Shown: one piece after another, positions 7,011 to 14,690 of the stretch
How positions within the stretch are numbered: the stretch's first letter is position 1
Layout of the letters: each line of letters begins with the position of its first letter
IMG/VR virus record: IMGVR_UViG_3300000117_000161
Location: 1-22,985 of that record
DNA: 22,985 nucleotides
Source of the DNA: a virus
Strand: one strand, 5' to 3'
The notes under the pieces: generated by a model
Told to the model about the DNA's origin: nothing
The model's database searches: none
Seen by the model: the letters and a program-made list of their open reading frames with translations, nothing else
Translations under genes and position numbers: made by a program

Positions 7011-7711
7011 TAGCAAGGATTAACAAAATTTTCTGGGCAAACCAATGCGTCTACGCTTGATGATCCCCTGTTTTCTGGTTGCTGAAAGAAACTACTGTAA
7101 ACAACTAATTCTAGTGGAAATTCGCAATTAGCGGCTAAATTAAAATTCGCCTGACTAGAATCACCTGCGTCTTTGGGACCAAAAATAATGCCATCGCTGC
7201 CACCAACTGCAAGGTCGGGACGAGCAAGCCACCATCTTGCGCTACTGTCCGTCGAGCTTGAGTTATAATAAATACCATATGCTCCTGGCGATGACTCATA
7301 AATGATAAGACTTACTGAAACTGGAACTGGGCTGTTTGTACCTATTTGATAAGAAGCCGTTGCACTTATTACTTTATAATATCCGCCAGCAATTCCACCT
7401 ACTCCAGAAATTTGCTGAACAGCACTTTTTGACTCACAAAGCTCTTTGGTTAATATAATAATTAATGTTTCTAACTTCTCAACTTCTTCGTTGCAAACCT
7501 TTAAATCTTCCTCGCAGACTTCGCAATCTGGACCTGGACCTGGCTCGTCTCCCCCCGATTCATCCGCAGCAAAGTTGGTCATGGTCATGACCGAGCTGCT
7601 GCTGGCTGGCTGAAGGTTGAAATCGCCGCTTTCCCCAACGCTATAAACACCATCTGGAATTAGTCGCCTAGCGGTTCCGTACTGCAAGTCGTCTTGTGAT
7701 AAATTTGACAT
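7010..7711 (-). CDS. Cysteine-rich virion protein with short coiled coil, 233 aa
   Basis: I do not recognise this 233-aa protein, but its architecture is clear. Residues 1-50 are polar, followed by an acidic Gly/Pro linker (GGDEPGPGPD). Residues about 63-95 form a coiled coil whose core positions include Cys63, Cys66, Leu70, Cys73, Val77, Leu80, Ile84, Leu87 and Leu91. A Gly-rich hinge follows, then a beta-rich domain of about 125 residues with three more cysteines, the last being the C-terminal residue. This resembles a trimeric fibre tip or fibre-associated protein. It follows the 845-aa repeat protein with TAATTTATG spacing, so the two are probably made together and may sit in the same appendage. 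Confidence 0.62.
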   Translation of the reverse strand: MSNLSQDDLQYGTARRLIPDGVYSVGESGDFNLQPASSSSVMTMTNFAADESGGDEPGPGPDCEVCEEDLKVCNEEVEKLETLIIILTKELCESKSAVQQISGVGGIAGGYYKVISATASYQIGTNSPVPVSVSLIIYESSPGAYGIYYNSSSTDSSARWWLARPDLAVGGSDGIIFGPKDAGDSSQANFNLAANCEFPLELVVYSSFFQQPENRGSSSVDALVCPENFVNPC

Positions 7712-7714
7712 AAA

Positions 7715-10252
7715 TTAATCTCTGGATGGAATTTGAGCGGTAACCCTAGTTTCCTTGTAATACTGAGTCCCAGATTGACTGACAAACGCAGGGTCAACGC
7801 TTACGCTAAGCAACTGTGTAGACCCAGCGGGATCATTAGTTGGTCCAGTCAATGTAATTCTACCAGTTACATTGATGTAAAGGAACTGCCCCATAAGTGC
7901 CTGTGGGGGGATAGCTGGTCCCTCATCTTGCGTTCTAATAATTGTATCACCAGTGCCCTCTCTAATGTAATTAGACATTGAGTTGGTGTAAGATATTGGT
8001 CTATAATTGTAACCAATACCACTCACAACGGCGGTTGCCCAAGATCCAGGCTGATATAAACCACTGGTACTAGCAATTCCACTTGTTGAGTACGAAACAT
8101 CAACCGTTGCAACGCAAGTTGTTTGTACGGGCGGAGTTGTAACCAGTATTAAATTCTTTCCTCCGCCGATATCTTGTTTTTCGGTTGAAACAATCCCTGG
8201 GATGGTAAATGGAACCGTTGAATTATAGCTGAAGCCACCGCTGGGAATCTCCGTATATTCGTGAGTAATAGTCTGAAGCCCTTGGTAATTCCCAATGGTT
8301 TCTCCAGTAAGAATACCACCTCCAGAAGTTCCAGGAGATCCAAGCCAAGTATAGGACCTTTTGGTTAATCCATCGGATAGTGTTCGGAATGACTGTGACA
8401 GTAGCCCCTCCTTTAGAAATGTGTATCTATTTGTTGGTATCCCGTCAACGTTAGATAATTGAGTGTCTGTTAGGGCATATCCACCTATTGCCGTTGGAAC
8501 TTCATCAAATGCCTCAACTATAATTGCCATCCGAGACCCGTCGTTGATCTCCGTCCTGCTAAGAATAGATGGCTTTAAGAAGGTGTATCTTTTCGTCGGA
8601 ATACCCTCAACGTCTGATTCTTGAGTGTTGGCAACAAGGTATCCAGCTGGTGTTGCGGGTATACCACCAAATTGTTCAATTACGATTGCCAATTGGCTAC
8701 CAACTTTATCCTCAGACCTAGATAACTCCACATCTTCCTTGAGAAAGGTGTATCTTCTAGTCGGGATTCCATCTACGTCAGATATTCGTGTGTTTGCCAA
8801 CGCGTAATTGGTGGGAGTGTTTGGGATTAAATCAAATGCTTCAATCACTATAGAAACCTGCGATCCAACTTTATCTGACGTTTCACTTAAAATTGATGGC
8901 TTTAGGAAAGTATATCGATTAGTCTTAATTCCCCCAAAGTCTGAAACTTGCTCATTTGCAAGAACGTGCCCAGCGGGTGTTGTGGGTATTTCTACAAATG
9001 CCTCAATAGTAATAGCAAGTTGCGACCCGATCTTATCTGAAGATTTACTTAGGATGCCTGGTTTAAGGAACGTATACCGAGTTGTCGGTATGCCCTCTAC
9101 GTCGGACACCCGTGTATTTGCAATTACATAGCCCGATGGGGGTGTTGGAATTTGACTGAATGCCTCTATAGTAATTGCAAGCTGACTGCCGACTTTGTCC
9201 TCTGACCGTGACAAAATTGATGGCCTTAAAAATGTATATCTAATTGTCGATATTCCCTCAACATCAGATTTTTGTGTGTTAGCAAGAGTATGTCCCCCTG
9301 GAGCATCTGGGGTCTTGTTAAATGTTTCTATGGTAATTGCCAACTGGCTACCAACTTTGTCGCTTGTTTCGCTTAGAATCGATGGGACGAGAAATGTGTA
9401 TCGAGTTGTTGGGATGCCATCTACGTTTGACGTGGACTTGCTCCCAAGCACAGCCGATCCGTTGCTTGGGGATGGGGCTGATGTCGGACTAAATACCTCA
9501 ATACTTTCTGCTAGTTGAGAGCCAACATAATCATTGCTGCGAGACAATTCGGAACCATCCTTGTAAAATGTGCGTGAGCAGGTTTCAAAGCCTTGGGTGT
9601 TGTTTTTGCTTTCGTTGACAACCGTATAGCCCGCTGGTGCTGTTGGGCATCCACCGATTTGGGTAATGCTAATAGACCCCTTAGCGTCTTCGGAGTTCTC
9701 CTCGCGGCTTAACTCTCCAGCCTCAAGCCATACTTCACTCAGCGACCATTTTGCATCAGTCTCTTCAATCTTAAAGCTGCCGAGATACAAGGTAGTGCCA
9801 TTGCTGTCAATTGTGCTAGTTCCAACAACCTTATCGTATGCGGTGTCTGGAAGGGCAACGAAGGTGCGTGAGACCCTCTTTAAGCCGTTTAGCTCGTAAT
9901 CGGTATCCTCGTCCTTCTCTTCTACCCAAGAGGCTGTGAGTGTCTCGTAGGTGAGCTTAACGTAGTGCTTGCCAGCTCTGACATTGTATGGATACTCGGC
10001 AAGAACCAATCGCATATCTGGGTAAACGGAACTTGGGATTGCTTCCCAGTCTTCATTTACGCCAGACCCAAAGTTAGATTCTTGCAAAATACCATAATCT
10101 GGTAGTATAGCGCCAATGTTATCATAGTACCAATCCTCCTTGGGACTGTTATTGTCACAAAAGAACTCTAGCTTGAAGCGCCCGTTCCATAACTTCTCAA
10201 CTGACGGCGTTGAATTTGTAACCTTTAATCTGATTGTACCTTGATTTGCCAT
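7715..10252 (-). CDS. Tail appendage protein with eight 54-residue repeats, 845 aa
   Basis: This long, beta-rich, cysteine-poor protein is probably part of a tail fibre or other virion appendage. Residues 1-190 form an N-terminal region with no recognised domain. Residues about 194-626 consist of eight repeats of about 54 residues, each with the signature IP..P.GY.LANTQ.SDVEGIPT followed by RYTFLKPSILS and then DKVGSQLAI. The first repeat carries a Cys pair absent from the rest. Residues about 627-845 form a separate beta-rich C-terminal domain, perhaps the receptor-binding end. The start ATG lies 25 nt after the fibre gene's stop with no Shine-Dalgarno. No enzymatic motif is seen. The assignment rests on length, repetitive beta architecture and position among adhesin genes. 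Confidence 0.65.
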   Translation of the reverse strand: MANQGTIRLKVTNSTPSVEKLWNGRFKLEFFCDNNSPKEDWYYDNIGAILPDYGILQESNFGSGVNEDWEAIPSSVYPDMRLVLAEYPYNVRAGKHYVKLTYETLTASWVEEKDEDTDYELNGLKRVSRTFVALPDTAYDKVVGTSTIDSNGTTLYLGSFKIEETDAKWSLSEVWLEAGELSREENSEDAKGSISITQIGGCPTAPAGYTVVNESKNNTQGFETCSRTFYKDGSELSRSNDYVGSQLAESIEVFSPTSAPSPSNGSAVLGSKSTSNVDGIPTTRYTFLVPSILSETSDKVGSQLAITIETFNKTPDAPGGHTLANTQKSDVEGISTIRYTFLRPSILSRSEDKVGSQLAITIEAFSQIPTPPSGYVIANTRVSDVEGIPTTRYTFLKPGILSKSSDKIGSQLAITIEAFVEIPTTPAGHVLANEQVSDFGGIKTNRYTFLKPSILSETSDKVGSQVSIVIEAFDLIPNTPTNYALANTRISDVDGIPTRRYTFLKEDVELSRSEDKVGSQLAIVIEQFGGIPATPAGYLVANTQESDVEGIPTKRYTFLKPSILSRTEINDGSRMAIIVEAFDEVPTAIGGYALTDTQLSNVDGIPTNRYTFLKEGLLSQSFRTLSDGLTKRSYTWLGSPGTSGGGILTGETIGNYQGLQTITHEYTEIPSGGFSYNSTVPFTIPGIVSTEKQDIGGGKNLILVTTPPVQTTCVATVDVSYSTSGIASTSGLYQPGSWATAVVSGIGYNYRPISYTNSMSNYIREGTGDTIIRTQDEGPAIPPQALMGQFLYINVTGRITLTGPTNDPAGSTQLLSVSVDPAFVSQSGTQYYKETRVTAQIPSRD
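8375..9673 (-). repeat. Eight tandem coding repeats of about 162 bp
   Basis: The repeats encode residues 194-626 of the 845-aa protein. Copies 2 to 7 are most alike; copies 1 and 8 are more diverged. The amino-acid signature (GIPT.RYTFL and DKVGSQLAI) is well kept while the DNA differs at many third positions. These are therefore protein repeats and not a recent DNA array. Confidence 0.9.
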
Positions 10253-10277
10253 GATTTTATGCTTGATCTTGGGTTAA

Positions 10278-13121
10278 TTACAGTCCTTCAACAACTGGAA
10301 TCCCATCATAGCTTGCTGCATAACCAGTCGAGCCAAATGGAACTTTAATTACAGAAGCTGCAACGCCACTGAAGGCCAGAGCGCCAATTGATGGAGCGGT
10401 ATCTGCGTAAATATTTATTTCCGATAATGAACTGCAGTTTATGAATGCGCCTGCACCAATTAACCCAACGCTAGCGGGAATATCAACTGTTGTTAAGCTA
10501 GTGCAACCACCAAACGCACTACTACCAATGGAGGTCGTACTTGAGGGGAAGGTGAAACTAGCCAAACTAACACAACCGTTAAATATAGAACTACCTACGG
10601 TAATTTGGTCGTCGGGAAAAAGGCAACTAACTAAGCTGGTGCAATTTTCAAACGAAAAACTAGCGATAACATCAACGGTGTCTGGAATAACGACATTTAC
10701 CAAGCTGGTGCAACCAGAAAATGCACCGCCATCAATAATACCAACATTTTTACTTAAAGTAAAGTCCAGTAAACCCGTAGCACCCTTAAACGCTTCAAAG
10801 CCAATTGTGTTGATTTTACTACCAACGTAGATGCTCGTTAAATTAACATTAGCATTATATCCGCTAGAATTATCTAGGACGCTTAAATCTCTAGTTTGAG
10901 CTGCCCCGCTCTGAAAGTCGGTGGTGTATGGGTACTCAGTCTCGGCTGCTGGCACTGGTGCTGGTGCTGGTGCTGCCCACTTCATTCCAGTTGGCTGCGA
11001 GCTGTCAGCGGTGAGGACCTGCGTGTCTAGTCCAATCGCTAGTCGATCAGAGGCATCAGGGCCAGTACTAGCCGCTAAATCTCCCTTGGCATTCCAAATT
11101 GGATCAGTAGCTACTGTTTTTCCATCTGGAACCGTTTTCCACACCATCCCAGTTGGTTCTATGGAACTGGCTGTTAAAACTTGATTGTCCGATCCAATAA
11201 GAACAGTTTCGCAAGCATTTGGGCCAGACGCTGCGATGATATTGCCCTTGGCAGTCCAAATCGGATCGGTAGCTACTGATCCTCCAGCCGCGGATGCTGC
11301 CCATTTCATTCCAGTTGGACTTGCACTATCGACAGTAAGTACCTGTGCATCAGTGCCGATTGCCAGTCGAGAAGATGCATCTGCGGCAGTTCCAGCAACC
11401 AGGTCGCCCTTTGCGTCCCAAACTGGGTCGTTAGCTACAGTGCTAGGTGTTGACCATTTCATTCCAGTGGCTTCTGCGCTATCTGCCGTTAAGACCTGTG
11501 AGTTGGTTCCGACTGCTAGTCGATCGGCAGTATCCAACCCAGTGCCAGCAGCAATGTCACCCTTGGCATCCCAAACTGGATCAGTGGCTACGCCGCCAGC
11601 TCCAGACGGAAGTGTTGTCCACTCCATGCCAGTGGGTTCTGCGCTATTAACTGTTAGGACTTGCAGGTCAGTTCCCAATGGCAATCTTGTTGCTGCGTTT
11701 GGTCCAGTGCCTCCAGCTAAATCGCCCTTTGCGTCCCAGATGGCATCAGTGCTAACATCGCCACCTGCTCCACCATCTGGCACTGACCATGTATTGTCTC
11801 CGCGAAGAAATTTCGTTGCGTCAGGTGTTCCGTTTGCGGAAAGATTTGCAATATCTACTGCCGATGGGGCAATTGTTAGTTCAAGATCTCCCGTAACGTC
11901 GCCAGTGTGAGTGGCGTTTGTAACCTTAGCAGTATTAAGGGCAATGGCAGGTGTATTAAGCGCAATGGCCGCTTGATTCTGAAACACCTGCCCAGTAAGG
12001 ACCCCTATGTCCGTGTCGTTGGAGGCAATGTTTGCTGTATTCGCTGATATTGCAGCGTCTTTGGCTGTTGTAAAGCTTGCGTCAGTTGCGTCAAGGACTG
12101 CGCTATGGGCTTGCACATCTGATCCAATTGCAACGCCCAGATTTGTACGCGCCGTAGATGACGTGGGCGTAAGTTCAGACAAATTGCCTGATATAGAAAG
12201 TGCGTCTGCTGACGAAGTCACCCCGAGGTTTGCCCTAGCTGTCGCTGGATCAACATCACTCAGATTGTTTGCCACAAGGACTGCTTCCGAGTTTGACGGA
12301 ACATTTATATTTGTTCTTGCAGTAGATGCTGTAGCCGTAAGCTCTGATAGATTGTTTGCAATAGCAAGACCTTCCGATGTAGATGGAACCCCAAGGTTTG
12401 CTCGCGCCGCAGCAGTGTCAGTTAAGCCAAGTAAATTGCCAGACTTTAAAAGTGTATCAGATTCAGATGGAACGCCCAAATTTGCGCGAGCTGTAGGCGC
12501 GTCACTTGCTCCAGTGCCACCATCTGTTAACGCTACGTCAGTTCCTCCAGCTACATAACCCCCGCTAGCTGCAATGTTCGTTGCGTCGGTTACGTCAGCC
12601 AATGCTTCAATGCCGTCGAGCTTGGTTTCGTCTGCCGTAGTGAATGATGCTGTCGTTGCATCTAAGGTTGCGCTGTGAGCTTGGACGTCTGTTCCAATTT
12701 TAACACCAAGGTTTGTTCGTGCTGTAGGCGCGTCACCTAGATCACTCAAGTTGGTAGACTTACGAAGGAATAAATCTGATACTACGGGTACTTGCTCGCT
12801 GGTGCTTCCGTCGGCTTGATAGTTTTCAATTAGATCCCAAAGCTCGATGCTTGCTGTTCCAGTGGGAATGATTACGCTCTCAGCCTTTGAGCCGTCCACT
12901 GTAATCTCAAGGACGCTTGTCTTGCCGCTGTCGCCGTTGTTCCATACGTCAATCGAGAAGTCGCCGTTAGCATCCGTCTGAACCGAGTCAACGCTCTGTG
13001 CCACTGTTGCCGTTGCTCCAGAGTCTGTGCCGAGCTGAACTAGGCGGAAGGTGATCCACTTGTTTGCGAGGGCTGTGTTGTTTACCCCGTTAATTGTCCC
13101 TGTGATTGTAGTAGTAGCCAT
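10278..13121 (-). CDS. Long tail fibre with BspA-like leucine-rich repeats, 947 aa
   Basis: A modular phage fibre. Residues 1-115 form a beta-sandwich-like N-terminal domain, likely the virion anchor. Residues about 120-330 hold repeated ARTNLGV or ARANLGV motifs, common in trimeric phage fibres. Residues about 400-450 include HTGDVTG and KFLRGDNTW, also fibre motifs. Residues about 457-717 are five copies of a repeat of about 52 residues with DPVWDAKGDL, RLAIGTD.QVLTADS and PTGMKW. A Pro/Ala linker (716-726) leads to residues about 766-920, a run of BspA/LRR_5-type repeats (IG..AF.GCTSL..V.IP). That C-terminal domain is probably the host-binding tip. The start follows the hydrolase stop as TAATAATG. 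Its size and architecture make a structural fibre role secure; the receptor is unknown. Confidence 0.86.
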   Translation of the reverse strand: MATTTITGTINGVNNTALANKWITFRLVQLGTDSGATATVAQSVDSVQTDANGDFSIDVWNNGDSGKTSVLEITVDGSKAESVIIPTGTASIELWDLIENYQADGSTSEQVPVVSDLFLRKSTNLSDLGDAPTARTNLGVKIGTDVQAHSATLDATTASFTTADETKLDGIEALADVTDATNIAASGGYVAGGTDVALTDGGTGASDAPTARANLGVPSESDTLLKSGNLLGLTDTAAARANLGVPSTSEGLAIANNLSELTATASTARTNINVPSNSEAVLVANNLSDVDPATARANLGVTSSADALSISGNLSELTPTSSTARTNLGVAIGSDVQAHSAVLDATDASFTTAKDAAISANTANIASNDTDIGVLTGQVFQNQAAIALNTPAIALNTAKVTNATHTGDVTGDLELTIAPSAVDIANLSANGTPDATKFLRGDNTWSVPDGGAGGDVSTDAIWDAKGDLAGGTGPNAATRLPLGTDLQVLTVNSAEPTGMEWTTLPSGAGGVATDPVWDAKGDIAAGTGLDTADRLAVGTNSQVLTADSAEATGMKWSTPSTVANDPVWDAKGDLVAGTAADASSRLAIGTDAQVLTVDSASPTGMKWAASAAGGSVATDPIWTAKGNIIAASGPNACETVLIGSDNQVLTASSIEPTGMVWKTVPDGKTVATDPIWNAKGDLAASTGPDASDRLAIGLDTQVLTADSSQPTGMKWAAPAPAPVPAAETEYPYTTDFQSGAAQTRDLSVLDNSSGYNANVNLTSIYVGSKINTIGFEAFKGATGLLDFTLSKNVGIIDGGAFSGCTSLVNVVIPDTVDVIASFSFENCTSLVSCLFPDDQITVGSSIFNGCVSLASFTFPSSTTSIGSSAFGGCTSLTTVDIPASVGLIGAGAFINCSSLSEINIYADTAPSIGALAFSGVAASVIKVPFGSTGYAASYDGIPVVEGL
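10347..10826 (-). repeat. BspA-like leucine-rich repeat block
   Basis: About six repeats of some 23 residues encode fibre residues 766-925, with the pattern F.GC.SL..V..P..V..I...AF. This is the LRR_5 / BspA signature, found mostly in bacterial and protist surface proteins. It forms the C-terminal end of the fibre. Confidence 0.85.
10971..11753 (-). repeat. Five WDAKGDL-type fibre repeats
   Basis: Five tandem coding repeats of roughly 156 bp encode residues 457-717 of the fibre. Shared elements are WDAKGDLAAGTGPDA, RLAIGTD, QVLTADS and TGMKW. Repeat 4 is the most diverged (WTAKGNIIAASGPNACETVL). Confidence 0.88.
12135..12722 (-). repeat. ARTNLGV-type fibre repeats
   Basis: Six imperfect repeats encode residues about 134-329 of the fibre, each with ARTNLGV, ARANLGV or ARTNINV and often with NLSEL or NLSDV ahead of it. 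This is the usual shaft repeat of trimeric phage fibres. Confidence 0.85.
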
Positions 13122-13123
13122 TA

Positions 13124-13660
13124 TTAAGTTTGTAAATATGTTTTAGCAGCTAGAACCGCTGCCTTGTGATACTCTGGTGAATCGTCTATTTCCGCGTGGT
13201 CGTAGTCATATGTTCGCTCTCGGCAAATTGATTTACCGCCAACCAGCTTGTCGCCATCTAAGCGATCTCCTCGTTGGGACACCCATCCCACTACCTTAAC
13301 ATTCTTGTCAAGTTTGATCTTCCTGTCGAACAATGCCCACCATCTGCCTAGGATTGTTGGACTATGATAGACAGGATCGCAAGCAACCACGCTCACGTCG
13401 CACTCAAGGCGTTTCGATAGCTGGGGCATACCATACCCCCCTCCCCAGCTATAACAGCATATAAGGACTTCTGTGGGCTTTAGGCTGTTGATGTATTTAG
13501 CATACTTCTTCCAGTCTGAGTTCCATTCCTTTAGCTGAACCATGGCGTGTTCGCCCTCGCAGATGTCATCAAGTAACCGAAGCTCGCGCCACAATTGCTT
13601 GGAACCAGTGTTTTGGTGGTTCTTTTGGGTGAAACCGCTGATAACTACAATAATTTTCAT
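13124..13660 (-). CDS. Alpha/beta-hydrolase-like esterase, 178 aa
   Basis: This is a short alpha/beta-hydrolase-fold protein. It opens with a beta strand (IIVVISGF), has a nucleophile elbow at CYSWGGG (Ser71), an acidic candidate in ACDPVY (Asp95), and a C-terminal His in DYDHAEIDD (His155), in the right order for a Ser-Asp-His triad. No signal peptide or membrane segment is seen. At 178 residues it is near the lower end for the fold and lacks room for a large lid. It starts at TAATG, overlapping the stop of a lipoprotein gene, and follows single-TM and lipoprotein genes. That placement is compatible with a lysis role on outer-layer esters, as phage LysB-type esterases act in other hosts, or with removal of acyl groups from a surface polymer. 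The function is inferred. Confidence 0.68.
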   Translation of the reverse strand: MKIIVVISGFTQKNHQNTGSKQLWRELRLLDDICEGEHAMVQLKEWNSDWKKYAKYINSLKPTEVLICCYSWGGGYGMPQLSKRLECDVSVVACDPVYHSPTILGRWWALFDRKIKLDKNVKVVGWVSQRGDRLDGDKLVGGKSICRERTYDYDHAEIDDSPEYHKAAVLAAKTYLQT

Positions 13661-13803
13661 TATGGGAGTAGGGGGACGTCTAGGTCTGCGTCAACCGACT
13701 TTTCGATGGCATTGCCAGCACCAGAGGGTGAATAAAGATATACGTCGCCCTTGTAGGCGCAACCAGATAGGATTAGTGTTGATGCGAGTATTAGCTTTTT
13801 CAT
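13660..13803 (-). CDS. Small lipoprotein (o-spanin-like), 47 aa
   Basis: This 47-residue lipoprotein was found by reading the gap between two genes. A basic N-terminus (MKK), a hydrophobic core and the lipobox LSGC put the lipidated Cys at residue 15. The mature part is about 33 residues and ends in a Pro/Leu tail (DVPLLP). Its ATG overlaps the stop of the upstream single-TM gene (ATGA) and its stop overlaps the hydrolase start (TAATG), so all three are coupled. A tiny outer-membrane lipoprotein next to a single-TM coiled-coil protein is the layout of Rz/Rz1-type spanins. Spanin function is plausible but unproven; the lipoprotein is not embedded in the partner's reading frame. Confidence 0.75.
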   Translation of the reverse strand: MKKLILASTLILSGCAYKGDVYLYSPSGAGNAIEKSVDADLDVPLLP

Positions 13804-14009
13804 TGATTTGTGTTCCTGTGTACTACGTCTAAGACTTTGTTTGAGAGTTCTTCGATCCCCTGTTGCCTACCTCTTAGCTCCCCGAGTTCTGAAGCCATTT
13901 TAGTGTGATCCTTGTTGAGCGACATTACCGTCCTAAATAAGAAGGCAATCGCCGTGGTCATCGCCGCCGCAGCACCTACTACTAGGTTAATAAATGTTGC
14001 TGTGTCCAT
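13800..14009 (-). CDS. Single-TM coiled-coil protein (spanin/holin-like), 69 aa
   Basis: This 69-residue protein has one N-terminal membrane helix (about residues 8-28, LVVGAAAAMTTAIAFLF) followed by a charged helical tail (KMASELGELRGRQQGIEELS) that should form a coiled coil. This matches an inner-membrane spanin subunit, though it is short, and holins of similar size exist. It sits in a coupled row with a lipoprotein gene and a hydrolase gene, which supports a lysis cassette. Its ATG follows the stop of the four-TM gene by 4 nt. No endolysin is recognisable near it. Confidence 0.68.
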   Translation of the reverse strand: MDTATFINLVVGAAAAMTTAIAFLFRTVMSLNKDHTKMASELGELRGRQQGIEELSNKVLDVVHRNTNQ

Positions 14010-14013
14010 AGAA

Positions 14014-14457
14014 CTAGACCGACTTGATGCTTATTAATGTAACATATAAGATTCCAATTAAATATGAAAAGACTATTAGCTTGTTGACAAATATGATGCC
14101 CTTAACTGAGGACATCTCTGCTGCCTTAATGTGACACCAAGCCGCAAAAATACCAAGCCCCTGCCGAAAGATTACGTTAAAGTAGACTCCAATTAAGGTG
14201 AGATTCCGAAATGCTTCCGATTCGCCCATAAAAGATGCCGACCAAGGCAAGAACCAGTACAGATTGTCCATTGCTGCACCAATAAATCCACCCACCACGC
14301 CAAGTATGAACCATTGGTTTGCGCTTCTATCTTTGTCTTTTGCTGCAACGCAAGCCGCTGGCATCCACAGATATATAACCGCGAAAGCCAAGATAACCGT
14401 CGGGATGGTCATTACCAAAGAAAGCATCTCAGCTAAATAATGTATGTTTAAGTCCAT
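14014..14457 (-). CDS. Four-helix membrane protein, 147 aa
   Basis: A small polytopic membrane protein has four hydrophobic segments at about residues 10-32, 48-70, 84-108 and 120-143. The loop between helices 1 and 2 is charged (AAKDKDRSANQ). I do not recognise the family. Its location just ahead of the spanin-like and lipoprotein genes makes a holin or lysis-timing role possible, but four TM segments is more than most holins have. The ATG comes 2 nt after the TAA of a serine-protease-like remnant, so it may be translated by reinitiation from that remnant. Confidence 0.66.
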   Translation of the reverse strand: MDLNIHYLAEMLSLVMTIPTVILAFAVIYLWMPAACVAAKDKDRSANQWFILGVVGGFIGAAMDNLYWFLPWSASFMGESEAFRNLTLIGVYFNVIFRQGLGIFAAWCHIKAAEMSSVKGIIFVNKLIVFSYLIGILYVTLISIKSV

Positions 14458-14459
14458 AG

Positions 14460-14690
14460 TTAATAGGTTGTGTATGACGAAAGGTCTCCAACTGTGACGG
14501 TGTGTCCAGTGATGTCGCCTTGAAGTGTGTCGAGGGTGGTGATCATTGCGTTAAGCTCTGTGACTAGACCGCCGTAGAACGGGCCAGTGTTAGCACCAAA
14601 GAACGTAGATAATAACCACAGCTCAGATCCGATGACGCCAAAGACTGGGTTGCCAGAGTCTCCGACTATGATTGGGTCGTAGAATGCTAG
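14460..14690 (-). pseudogene. 3' remnant of a trypsin-like serine protease domain
   Basis: The minus strand from 14690 down to the TAA at 14460-14462 encodes 76 residues beginning LAFYDPIIVGDSGNPVFGVI. GDSGNP is the catalytic-Ser motif of trypsin-fold proteases, and the closing VTVGDLSSY resembles the ends of protease-like domains I know from phage tail proteins. The frame is open only back to a TGA at 14721-14723. There is no ATG, GTG or TTG before residue 49 of this stretch, and the His and Asp of the triad are missing. The frame overlaps the end of the 43-aa ORF in a different frame. I read it as a decapitated gene. Expression by frameshifting from the 43-aa ORF, inside the 34-nt overlap, would be the alternative. 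Confidence 0.7.

Noticed and set aside
7014-7016. TTG start for the 60-aa CxxC protein
   Set aside because: The ATG at 7010 overlaps the previous stop as TAATG, the arrangement used elsewhere in the operon.
8375-9673. CRISPR array or non-coding tandem repeat
   Set aside because: The period is about 162 nt, all copies lie in one reading frame, and similarity is at protein level; no short identical repeats with unique spacers.
11185-11910. 241-codon plus-strand open frame with repeats
   Set aside because: It mirrors the WDAKGDL repeats of the fibre on the opposite strand and has no start context.
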